This document shows, one piece after another, positions 32,407-42,942 of a DNA stretch of 64,000 bases. The notes beneath the pieces were generated by a model that had not been told where the DNA came from, made no database searches, and was given only the letters and a program-made list of their open reading frames with translations. Each line of letters starts with the position of its first letter. The stretch's first letter is position 1. This DNA is from Ulva prolifera (lineage: Eukaryota; Chlorophyta; Ulvophyceae; Ulvales; Ulvaceae). The translations under genes and the position numbers were made by a program. The stretch lies in NCBI GenBank assembly GCA_023078555.1, contig CM041199.1, positions 5,027,315 through 5,091,314 on the forward strand. Direction: 5' to 3'.

Positions 32407-35400
32407 ATGCGACTCGGCAAAGCGATCACCACTGTCCTGTTCTCGGCGGTGGTGATCATACCAGCGCTAATCCAATACGCAATTCTTCTTATTTTCTGGT
32501 GCGCTGTGACCCACAGTTCGCCTACTTGCTAGCGTCATTTGCGATCAGGGACTTCAATCACTACACGATCTCCATGCGTAGTTTGTCAGCTCATCGGGAC
32601 CTGATAGCCCAGCAGTGTGGGTCTCTTCCCATCATCAGGTTGTCTGACCTGACGTATATGCAGTCGTAGCTGGTTCAAGAACCCCCGGGCCAAGCGCATT
32701 GCCGACAACGGCATTCAACATCCTTCGGTCAACGGTGTTCAGCACGAGGCCATTCTCTGCAATGGTGTACGGATACACGTCGCCAGAGCTGGAATAGACG
32801 CGTCCCGCAAGCTCATCTTGTTTCTACATGGCTTTCCTGAGTACGAGCTTCAGCTTGACAAGCATTGTTTCTGCATGCTTGTGTGCATGTCACACATGCC
32901 GAATGTCAGCACTTGATGCTCTTTCCTTGCTTCCTGCCCAGCTCACAAGACCAATGCAGTGCATTGTGTCATGAAGATAGTCGGCTTATAGAATTGTTGG
33001 GGTGTCCGGCAGATTCTGGTACAGCTGGCGAGCACAAATCGAGGACTTGCAAACAGATTATGAAGTGGCAGCCATCGACCTGCCTGGCTTCAATGCTTCC
33101 GACAAGCCATCTCGGGTCAAGGACTACCTGACTCAGAATGTCTGCCGGATCATTGCTGCTGCTTTGGATGGCCTCAGCCGGGAAAGCTGCATTGTCGTTG
33201 GTGCGTGTCCTCACACCGTCCTGCCCACGGACATGCGGCAGCCAGATACATTCTGCACTTGCCTTTGCTGCCGATGCTGAAACATGCTCAAAATCCTCGT
33301 GGAGATGACCCGGTCCAGACTGAACCACCAAAAGGAGACGTGAAAGTGTGATGGTCACGAAAGCCAACAACGCACAGCAGCAGCACTACAAACAATGTGC
33401 CATTGCAATTCGTTCATGACACAATGCATCAGCGGAAGCAGCTGCAGCTGATGTGGCTGCATACATGGCAGTCTCCAGCTGCCCACCCACACCACCCGCC
33501 TGTGTCACACATAAGGCCATCAGACAACGCTCAGGTTGTGCACGTCCCACACCACCCGCCTGTGTCACACAGAAGGCCATCAGGCACCGCTCAGGTTGTG
33601 CACGTGTGACACATCTGAAGCCTTGCTGCCTTTGTCCTTGTAACACATCTGAAACCGCAGCCCCATGCAGGCCACGACTGGGGAGGGGCTGTCGCGAATG
33701 ACTTTGCTGCCATGTATCCCGCCCGAGTCGAGAAGCTCGTGATGATCTCTGTGCCACCATCACCACTCTTCATGGACAACATGGACCTGCACCAGCTGTC
33801 CTGCTCCTTCTACCTGTGGCAGATCCTCGTGCCTGGCGTCATGGAGCACCTCCTGCCGCTGAGTGACTGGGCGGTCATCGAGCTGATGTTCACACAGGAG
33901 GCCTGGGGAGGCCTCGTGCAACGAGACATCACAGACGAAGATGTGGAGCACTACAAGGATGCTGCTGCAGCTCCCGGGGCGATCAAGGCCGCTCTGAGCT
34001 ACCACAGGTGTGCCTGCTTCCAACGAGACTTGATGCTCTGCCAAACACTGATGCTCTGCCAAACACTGATGCTCTGCCAGACATCATGGCCGGCCTCCTG
34101 GGTGAGTGGCGGATGCTGCAGCATGCGTCAGGGAGTATGGGATCAGTGCGATTGCATGGAAAGCCCACGGTGGGAGTGTGTGTTCTGTCTGTGTTACAAG
34201 GATGGAGGCGGCGAGGCGGGCAGCAAGCGGCGAGTGTGGTTTCTGCCTGCCTGTGTGCAACGACTCGGGCATCGTATGTCCCTGGGGGGGTGTCCTCACC
34301 AATGATGGGTCGCCTCCACCTTACGCCTGAGCTGACATGGCTACCAGATTCAGTTGTCCAGATCAAGTAGTCTTACTCAAGCAGTCCTGCGATCACTGAG
34401 AGCTGTCCATGAGGCGCGGTCAGACAGGCGTCCAGTGCTGTTTGCAGCAGTCGCACATCCTGAGGCCAGCTGCGGGCTACCAACCATGGTTAACCTCACT
34501 GCATGGATGATACCTTTTGGTATACCGCACTAGATTAAACGGATCGCCGAATTAGCCTGCGTTACATGGGTCTAGGTCTAACAGTTCTAATATTTGTTGG
34601 GTCAGTCACCCCCAAAAATCATGATTAACTATACCTAGCTGGGTACCTAGAAAACCCAGCGTTGCGCGGTACGTGTCCCTGGTCTTAATCCAGTACAGTA
34701 TATTTACATTGTGGAGTTTGAACCATTTGTCAACATGCTCTGGTGGTCAGTCGTGCGATGGCCTGTGCCCCTGGCCGACCCCTCCCGGAGGCCGTCCATC
34801 CTCACCCCCGCTTCTCCTCTCACTGCAGTACAGTGTCAACCAACAAGCGCCAGCCCGGGACAGTGAGTTGTCGCCTGATGAAGATGAGTTGCAGATGTAA
34901 TGTACTTGACTGGCAGCTACCCTTTTCTCGTGAAAAGCTGCGGCGATCCAGTGATGTCGCCGGTGTACCAATGGATTCTTGCATGTCGCGATGTGCAAGG
35001 ATCCAGTGGTATAGCGGCCGTATCACTTGATGGCCACACAAGCACCTCATGGGCAGCATCCCGGATCGTGCTGTGCCAACATACACAATGCAGTGCAGAG
35101 CTACTCTTGACAAGCATCCCGGATCGTGGTGTGCCGACATACACAGTGCTGTGCAGAGCTGCTCTGTGGCATTCGAGTGTGCTGGAGATGAACAAGGAGG
35201 TTGACCTCGGCCGCAAGCTCAACCCCCGCTTCCAGATGCCCCTCCTCGTGCTCTTTGGCGACACCGACTCTGCAGTGACACTGAACGTGCTGAGGAAGAT
35301 CGGGAGAGTGGCCGCAGATGTGACCGTCCAGGTCATCCCCGACAGCTCCCACTGGGTGCAGCAGGACGCTCCTGAGGAGGTCAACCGGCTGCTGAGGGCC

Positions 35401-35430
35401 TTCATTGAGCGCAAGGGAGACTTCCTGTAG
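32407..35430 (+). CDS. Membrane-anchored epoxide-hydrolase-like alpha/beta hydrolase, copy 1
   Basis: Five exons, 32407-32498, 32670-32840, 33013-33200, 33671-34007 and 35157-35430, give 353 residues. An N-terminal hydrophobic signal anchor (about residues 7-30) precedes the catalytic domain. Seen: oxyanion-hole motif HGFPE, then FWYSWRAQ, DLPGFNASDKP, nucleophile elbow GHDWGG (Asp), acid in GDTDSAVT, and catalytic His in SSHWVQQD. This arrangement, anchor included, resembles animal EPHX4/ABHD7-type proteins (about 360 residues), which hydrolyse or are thought to hydrolyse lipid epoxides; the substrate here is unknown. Haloalkane dehalogenases share the Asp nucleophile, so the exact reaction is open. 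Introns hold tandem repeats, a MITE and a duplicated acceptor (listed separately). The neighbour at 38100-40809 is a tandem paralogue. Confidence 0.88.
33487..33606. repeat. 60-bp tandem duplication in an intron
   Basis: Units 33487-33546 and 33547-33606 differ at only a few positions. They lie in the third intron of epoxide-hydrolase-like copy 1. Confidence 0.92.
34029..34082. repeat. 18-bp repeat, three units, just inside an intron
   Basis: Three TGATGCTCTGCCAAACAC-type units start about 20 bases after the donor at 34008 in epoxide-hydrolase-like copy 1. The frame stays open through them, so intron retention would add repeats rather than stop at once. Confidence 0.9.
34523..34700 (-). mobile_element. 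178-bp MITE, older copy
   Basis: The reverse complement aligns end to end with 59304-59481, which has the same 178-bp length. The imperfect terminal inverted repeats (TACCGCACTAGATTAA and TTAATCCAGTACAGTA) match the perfect ones of the other copy. Both ends carry TA, consistent with a Tc1/mariner-type target site. Inserted in the last intron of epoxide-hydrolase-like copy 1. Confidence 0.82.
35055..35170. repeat. 58-bp tandem duplication containing a splice acceptor
   Basis: Units 35055-35112 and 35113-35170 each contain GTGCAGAGCT. The acceptor used in the model is in the second unit (exon starts 35157); the first unit holds a copy at 35098. The 58-bp spacing is not a multiple of three. Confidence 0.88.
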
Positions 35431-36544
35431 CCAAGCAGATGTTGAGTAGCAGACGTGGGCGGCTGCCAGCTCAGGTGTGCTCTCGAATTGCGAATGGTAT
35501 GCATGTGTCACACTTTTCTGCTGCAATTCTCTTGACCAGTCTCTTGAGGCTTTGCTGTTGAAGAGTGACTCATGGAGCTGCTGTCCTTTGATGCAGTGTA
35601 GTCAGGCGGGCCAGTGCTGTCAAGATGCGCACTGTGTCACAGATCGCCGGTCCATGAAAGAGTTGCTGGAGTTGAATTGTGAACTGAGATACAGCACGTG
35701 TGGACGGGAGTCTGGGAATGCTCGCTTGTGTATCAGGAACGGTGGGCCTGTGCCTCTGTGCTGCCATGGCAGCGTTGCATCTCCACTACATTGCTTGCCT
35801 AAATTAGTCATTGGCACGTCCTGTTTATTTATCGATCAAAACACGGCAAGTCTGGAATGCCATGTTTTCAGCCTTGGATGTGAGTCATGTGCTGCTGTGC
35901 TCTTTCAGTGGTGCAGCAAGTTTTGCTGAATGCTACCCCACAGCCCCACGCGCTCCGAGAGGACATATGCACCCGATCGTGCCAGGCAGGCTCTTGCTGT
36001 ACAGCCTGATGAATTCTGATCGTTTGTTGTGCTCTATAGATGAGAGGACTGGTCGAGATGATGCAGAAAAGGAACAAAGTTCAGCCGGATTGGCACCCGC
36101 ACATGCTGTACTCAGGTGGAGACAGCAGAACCCTCGCAACTCTCTACTGCAGCACTGGCTGAGTCGTGCTTGTGGCAACAACAGCCATCTCTCTCCCCCT
36201 TGAGGCTGCAGTCAAAGTCATAACCGTGGCATCACTCGTCGTGTTTCGCCAAGGTCTTGGCCAGCCCCAAGCCGATGCATGCGCAAGCTTCGAGCTGTAG
36301 CTCATTGTTTCTTTGAACTGTTTTGTCTTGTTTGCTGCTAACCTGTTTGATGCTGTTCTCGTTGTAGTGGCCTCGGAGGCGCATCAGCGGCAGCATGCCG
36401 GCCACACGCATGTTTGGGCAGTTTTTGCAGTGCCGTTGCAGGGTAATTGTGCAAGCATACAACGGCCAGTAGCAACGTGCGGGTGGGCTGTGTGCTTGCA
36501 GCAGGGTAACTGTGTGTTGGCTTTGATTCTTTCATGGCTTTGAT

Positions 36545-36590
36545 TAGTAAAGTACATCTAAATGTACTGAGCCGTATCCTATTGGACATG
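36545..36590 (+). repeat. Dispersed repeat family B, short copy
   Basis: Contains the TGAGCCGTATCCTATTGGAC core with the preceding AGTAAAGTACATCT block, then diverges. A GGATATGGCTAAGTAGATAC segment at 36848-36870 resembles one near 59874-59895 downstream of the 59657 copy, and may be the right end of the element. Confidence 0.65.
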
Positions 36591-37283
36591 TAAGCAGGCA
36601 TCGATGCTGGGCGAGCTGCGGGCCACGTTCGCGGATGCTCCTGCTGCACAGCGCACAGCGCACAAATTCAGATTTACTTTACTTTGCAGCCCCGGGTGGT
36701 GGCAAGTGTAGGTATGGGCTTGAAGGATACCAAAAAACTTCGCGTCGGTGCTGCCATCTGTTCAGGCTATCTCTGTGCAGCACACACTCGCGTGCATGTG
36801 GCCGCGGCATGTGATCCCGTTCATGCCGGGTTGTCAACGTCCTCTTCGGGATATGGCTAAGTAGATACAGATTTACATTGCTCTACCCTGGTACATAGAT
36901 ACACATGCCAGGCGCCACAGAGCCCATAAAGAACCCCAGTTGTCATCTGCAGCTCCAGTTGCACAAGCCATGACTCACAGCCCCGGAGAACGTTGGCTGC
37001 TCGCCCGCAGGCACGCTGCCAGCGTGATTTGTTACACGGGGTCGGCCCCAGGACCCTCAGTGTGGAGGCGTCCAGCCCGTGGTCCATTGCGCGTCCACAG
37101 TCTGACAGATGAATAGGTTACGACGCAGCGCACATCACAAACCGCCGTAAGGGAAGATATAGCGGGAAGTGGGTGGCGGGGGCACTGGCGGCCGTGCAAC
37201 TATATATGTGTGTCCCTACTCCTGCAGGCAACACCGCACAGAAGCAGACGACCCAACGATGCTTTAACGTCACAACAGGTGTT

Positions 37284-37399
37284 GCAAGGACAAAGGCAGC
37301 GAGGCAGGCAGCACCGTGAGACCAGCAAACAGCGCAAGATTAGGTGTGGTAGTCTTGTGGTATGTAGTTACAAAGGACAGAGGCCGGGCAGCGAGCCGT
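37284..37399 (+). repeat. Two copies of a dispersed ACAAGGACA motif
   Basis: 37284-37315 and 37371-37399 carry GTTGCAAGGACAAAGGCAGC and GTTACAAAGGACAGAGGCCG. Similar motifs, mostly continuing with a GGCGGGCAGCACC-type tail, occur at 2820-2850, 6888-6911, 34194-34232 and 60619-60655 on the plus strand, and about 33620-33649 on the minus strand. Confidence 0.7.
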
Positions 37400-38099
37400 T
37401 GCTAGGAATTCACACGCAAATCCACGGCAGTCTTGTGGTGTGTTTGCATGATCACATCGGGGAGGTAGAAGCGTAGCGAGGCAGAGCAGGGGCGGGCTCC
37501 GGACTCCTGAGTCTGGAGGCCGCTTATGAGCGGAGCCAGGTTTACAAATTTTATGCTCACTAGTTACACATAACGGGCCATCGTATGGCAAAGCAAACAA
37601 ACACATCAAGCCAAGCCACATTTTACGCTCATGTACACACTCCCAGGAACATGTCGAGTCGAATTGAGTGTGCAACTCCACACGAGCAAATCCACACGAA
37701 AACTACCGAGTGGATTCAGAACACGGTGACAATCCTGGAGGGGCCGACTGTGACCTGAGAATTGGATGTGTGGATTGATCTGGCTGAGTGTGCGGTCAGT
37801 TTAGTTGCAGCCATACGGCCGCACCGTCATGCACGGTTGGCTGGTGATAGCAGTTCGGGTTCATCAGGCGTATCAGAAAGCCTTCCGAATTCAACTTTTA
37901 TCTACTACGCTGGTAGGCTGCTTGACGTCCAGGGCTGGCCGGGCGGTACTATGCGCTGAGAGCAGCGGGACCATATGCTTAAATGTCGCATGCGCCCAAT
38001 ACTGACTTCATCACTCAGGCTTTCAGCGTAACTCTTGCAGCTGGGCTATCCTGATTTTCTAGCAGTTCAAGTAATTGGGCTTAGGCCAGGGAGCGTGCA

Positions 38100-40809
38100 A
38101 TGAAGATCGTCTCTGCGATTTTCAACGTTGTATTTGCAGCAATAACGATCACACCAGTTCTGATAAAATATGCAGTGTTGAAGATATTCTTGTGCGTCTC
38201 TGCTGATACATCTTCTGGAATGAATCTGTCGACCGCCGATAGCGCTGTGTTGACTGCCGGTAGCACGACCGCGACAAAGGCTCCGGCATCCGCAGATTTG
38301 CCTGCATGACCCACCAGTTGCCTTCGCCGGCTTCTATATGTTCCATCTTGTTATCAGCATTTTTACTGCCTTGATGCTGACTCGTCTGCAATTCAGCCCT
38401 GCAAGTCTGAACGATACAAGAGGCAAGCGAGTGGCAGACGAAGGAATCAAGCATCCCCCAGTCAAAGGAGTCCATCATGAGTACATTCTCTGCGACGACG
38501 TTCGGATGCATGTCGCTAGGGCCGGCATGGACCCATCAAAGAAGCTGGTCCTCTTCCTCCACGGCTTCCCCGAGTACGCACCACCTCGTGTCTGATGACC
38601 TCGTTGCACCTGCTGCCCAAGCTAGGGTGTAGCTGTGTACATCCACAGCTCGCATAGCATCAATATACATCAAGTTTTCAGTACGACCTCCGAGAGCATG
38701 TGAGTCAAGGCCACATTAAGCTCGGTCTTTGCAGGTTCTGGTACAGCTGGAGAGCTCAGCTCGAAGCGCTGCAAGGGGACTACGAGGTGGCAGCCATCGA
38801 CCTCCCTGGATACAATGCATCTGGGAAGCCCGTCCGTGTGTCACACTATGTCACACAGGACATCTGCCGAATCATCGCTGGCGTACTCAATGGATTGTGC
38901 CGTGAGAGCTGCGTCCTCGTAGGTATGGTCACAGCTTCTTCCACTCCCTAGGTCAAGCGGCCGTACATGCGATGTATTGTATCTCGCATCATGGACCAGC
39001 ATGGGGTCCACGAGGACCGTCTGGCCTCTCCGCCTCACCTGCGTGCAGGACCTCCTCCTGCTCCTGCTGGACCAAGGGGTCAGCCCTCGCGCCAAAATGT
39101 ACCTGTACTGCTTACTTTCGCAAGGACAAATTGAAACATAACCTGGGCCTTGGCCATCACCCGGCAGGCCTCCGAACAGCGGACGAAGGCGCAGAGGCGG
39201 GTCGCACCCCACAGACGGTGCTGCACGTGCACTTGTGTCCCCGCGCTCCCTGTGTCCGATGCATGTCCGAGCCATTGATCTCGCCGGCATGCATGTGTTC
39301 CATGAGTGCAGTGGCAGAGGCCCTGCTGACCTGCCAGCGGTGACTGGCTGCATCAGCACCTGTGTGTCTCAGCGCACCTACACGCTGCCACGCCTCAGGG
39401 AACTGTCCACGATGAGCCCACCTTGGGTGCACGCGGCAGCAGCCGCCACCGCACCTATGCACGCAGCCCTTCTGCACTACAAACATCAGAGTAATTCCAC
39501 ACACCCGGCAAACTCAGTCTCCAGGCGCCACATTCTGCATTGCTCCTGCCACCCGCGTCCCCTCTACGCCACACCCTCCCCCCACACCCCCCTTCCGCTG
39601 GCGCAGTACATGCCCGTCCAACCCAAACACAACTGCTGCGGCCTCAAGCGGCTCCATCTGTGCGCAGGCCACGACTGGGGCGCGGCCATTGCAACGGATT
39701 TTGCGGCGATGTACCCCAAGAAGGTCTCCCACCTCGCCCTCCTCGCCGTCCCCCCCGGCAAGCTCTTCTTCCAGAACATGGACTTGCACCAGCTCAGCAA
39801 GTCCGCATACATGTGGCGCTTCCTTGTGCCGAACGTGATGGAGGCCATCATGTCGGCAAATGACTGGGCGGCCGTCCGCGTGGCGCTCACCAAGCCCGCA
39901 GCCGGGGGCCTGCTGCGCAGGCGCATGGGCGCGGAGGAGCTAGGGTACATGCTCGACGCCATCGCCACCCCTGGCGCCAGCAAGTCCGGCATGAATTACT
40001 ACCGGTGCGGCTCTTGTGGGTTACGTGAGATGTAAGTGGGCACGCCGGATGTGGGACCGGCTGCGCCTGAGCTTCTGGCGTGATACGCTTCTTTGCTGCG
40101 AGCGATCGCGAAGCCGGCTGAGCCCACATCGTCCATGGTGATATCTCCGCGGCAGGCTGATGTTGACGTCGCACGAGCACGACGTCGCACGAGCAAAAAA
40201 ATGTAGACCGTGGTGTCGTGATCGTTGGAAACCTGGAGATATATCGACCGCAAACAGAGTGTCCTACATTGACTGAGAACAGAGTGCATGCCATCACGCT
40301 CGCCGGACGCTCCGGGCTCACGCCACCTGTCCCTAGTGGGGACTCCCTACGACATCCCCGGCCCTGAAGCGTCTGCAGAACGTTGCATATACAAAGAGAC
40401 AGCACCATATACCACCGGCGCTGGGCGTAGCAGCTCATAGTAACCTGAGAGCTGCGTTGCATGGCTGGGACGTTTCGTGTCGTGTTCGCAGGTCGGCTCA
40501 CTTGCTGTGGCGTGCAGGGCAGCCCTGTGGCACACAGCCATAATGGGCCACAACAAGGAAGTCAAATATGCCTGGAAGACAACCCCACGCCACACGATGC
40601 CTCTGCTGGTCCTGATGGGCGATAACGATGCCTTTGTCAACCTGAACTGTCTCCGGAGGATCGGGCGGCTGGCTGCAAAGGCGACTGTGCGCATCCTGCC
40701 CGACTGCTCGCACTGGGTGCAGCAGGACGCTGCAGAAGACGTGAACCGGCTGCTCAAGATCTTCATTGACACGGATCCTGACAGCGATGTGACGGCGATG
40801 TTGCAGTAG
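38100..40809 (+). CDS. Membrane-anchored epoxide-hydrolase-like alpha/beta hydrolase, copy 2
   Basis: Five exons, 38100-38191, 38406-38573, 38735-38922, 39668-40004 and 40518-40809, give 358 residues. Exons 1, 3 and 4 have exactly the same lengths as in copy 1 (92, 188 and 337 nt), with the same phases. Present are an N-terminal anchor (about residues 5-30), HGFPE, FWYSWRAQLEALQ, DLPGYNASGKP, nucleophile elbow GHDWGA, acid in GDNDAFVNL and catalytic His in CSHWVQQDAAEDV. It is most like EPHX4/ABHD7-type epoxide hydrolases. The fourth coding exon is more GC-rich than that of copy 1, and the C-terminus is six residues longer (DTDPDSDVTAMLQ). The 745-bp intron before the nucleophile exon is C-rich and ends in GTGCGCAG. 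Substrate unknown. Confidence 0.88.
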
Positions 40810-41671
40810 GTGTGGTGTGGTCTGAGTGGGTGTTCAGTAGTCGCGCCGTTGAGTCAGGGTGGATGCTAATTTTGCTGTACTCTAGTTTGCGTTCCATTGT
40901 TGGTTTATTATTCAATTTGCTGCCTATGCGATTGAGTTGTATACTGTCGTGAAGCTATGTTGCCATTGCCATGTTCAGGGGGGGACTCATCCGCAGGATA
41001 TGTGATATTGAGAGTTGTCTCTAGATCTGTGGAAACGTTGGCATGGTAGCAGCCTGTTGTAATGCGGGTTATCAGGGCTTCGGTGTTGTTGGATTCCCAT
41101 GTTCAGGTTTCTAGCAAGCCATATGGATGGCGGCGTCTGCTTGAGCCTGCAGTGCACGCATGCAGGCTTGTCATGTACATGTAAGGTCAGCTGGTTGCCC
41201 TCTGTATCCTGCCGTCCTGCAATCGAAGCTTGGCTGCAGCTGCTCGAAGTGGTGTGGCCCTTATACGAGAAAGACCCGCAAACATGAAGGTGTGCATGCT
41301 GGACGGGCATGTCAGGACACAGAGGGCGGAAAAAAAAACCAAACCACCAACATCTGAAGGTAAGGACAGTGCACGAGGTGCTGATGCGAAGCTGCGGAGA
41401 ATCACCACCTTGCCAATGAACACGCATGCTGCTGCTGTCGACAATTGCACTCCTGAGTATAGCCCGTGCGAGCGATGTTGAGGTCCGGAGCCGTATGACC
41501 AAATGCACACAACACGCGGAGCAGCTCAGCATGGTCACCTGTACATGTGCGTACGGTGAAATCATTGTTTCTGTGTCGATATCGTTTGTTATATGACACT
41601 CGATGCATCGCGATGGTGCTTTCAGCTGGACTGACTGTGTCATTTACAATTGTAAATCTGAGATGTTGCAG
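40810..41671. other. Stretch with possible unresolved exons
   Basis: 3' UTR of the preceding hydrolase, then sequence that may contain upstream exons of the gene ending at 42016. One candidate is around 41220-41290 (a frame reading AIEAWLQLLEVVWPLYEKD). Frames and splice sites could not be made to agree, so no exon is called. Confidence 0.35.
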
Positions 41672-42016
41672 CGTTCTCACCGGGACTCTTGGAGAAGCTA
41701 CATCAATACACAGTTCAGAAGCTAAAGAGCAAGAGCTATGGTGCCTGTGAATGGAGTGAGCTAGATAGCCGGAGGCGCTCGTTCAAAAGCAGTGCAGCGT
41801 TGGGTGTCCTCCTGCTTAACTTCATGCTGCAGGCTATGCTGCAGCATAAGGTATGCGAGGTCGATAGATGTCAAGGTCGCATATTTTTTACTCTTCGACG
41901 TTGGATGTGTTGCTGTGGTTCAGAGAATTGCACTTCCAGGGACGAAACGAGGAAGAGCATCCAATGCACTGCTGCCAAAGCAACAACGCTGGAGTGATTG
42001 GATAAAGCACGAGTAG
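41672..42016 (+). CDS. C-terminal exons of an unrecognised gene (partial)
   Basis: Exon 41672-41850 follows a good acceptor (GATGTTGCAG) and ends at GTATGC. It reads FSPGLLEKLHQYTVQKLKSK, then a Trp/Leu-containing helical part and LGVLLLNFMLQAMLQHK. A 73-nt intron then leads to 41924-42016 (RIALPGTKRGRASN to DWIKHE and a stop). The mix of helical and basic residues looks like real protein, unlike the neighbouring frames. The short intron is atypical for this window. The hydrophobic segment might be a helix of a winged-helix or a membrane segment. Family unknown and 5' exons missing. Confidence 0.38.
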
Positions 42017-42942
42017 CCTCATCAAACCTGGCGATTGATTCTCCTGACGCTCGAGAGATTAGCAATGCTGGTGCGTGACCGAGGCACACCCGTGTATAGG
42101 CTCCGTGCATGCGAGCAGAGCCAAGGTGCCCAGAAACAGTAGACTGTGAGCAACCAAACATCATTTCTCTTTGCATTTCATGCCAGCACGTCAGACTGCA
42201 CCAGGTCTGTTGGTGACTGGTAGATGTATTTGTTTACCAGTGACCCAGCATGTATGCACAGCAAAGCGGGGTTAACGTGCCAGGCTTCGATGCGCCGAGG
42301 TCCAGCTGCATGCGACCTGCGCCCGACGTGTACCATGTGCGATTTGCGAAATCCCGGCAGCAGATCGTCCGATCCAGCGAAAGTGCATCGAGCATAATCA
42401 TCGTTCCAAAAGTCAGCTTTTCTCTCGTATCAGTGTAGAACCTCCAACGTCTGGAGAAAATAATTCAGTGTCGAAAGGTGTAGCATTTGGTGTGCACGAA
42501 CAACGGGCAAATAATATTTGCGATTCGCATCCCTGGCCAGCAAAAATCATGTCAGATATTGATTGAGGAGGCACGTCTGTGTTCAAGACATCAATATCTT
42601 GGTCTACCCGTACGGAAGCGGTGTGTCAGTTCGAATCAGTGAGGCCCGGCATCGCGCAAGCCGAGGATCGATGTCCAGGTCACCGTGACCATAAGGTCCA
42701 ACGGGATACATCGGGTATTTTGTAGCACTGTGAGATCAGCCCTGGGCAGAATTCGAGCAACACTTCAAGCCCATCGGATAGACAAGTATCCGACACATGG
42801 GCGAGTGAAAGCACCTACGTAAACTCGAAACAGTCAATACACAATGATAACAAATAACAGGTAATCTGGTCACGTTTAGTTCTGTCATGTATCGCGCAGT
42901 CCAGTGCTAGCTTGGTTGTTACTCGCTTCATGCCGCAGGTAT
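42017..42942. other. Intergenic or 5' region
   Basis: AT-richer than the flanks. A frame at 42250-42438 is open, but neither its sequence nor splice sites support an exon. The start exon of the following long gene may lie here, since the ATG at 42943 sits directly after a CCGCAG acceptor-like site. Confidence 0.4.

Larger units (their letters stand above)
35431..38099. other. Intergenic stretch between the tandem hydrolase genes
   Basis: Holds a copy of repeat family B (36545-36590) and sequences near 36660-36690 and 36850-36890 that look like inverted or terminal parts of the same family. Two copies of the ACAAGGACA motif lie at 37284-37315 and 37371-37399. I see no gene. Confidence 0.5.

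Noticed and set aside
42600-42660. B-box-like GTTCGAATC
   Set aside because: No A-box or cloverleaf upstream at the right distance.
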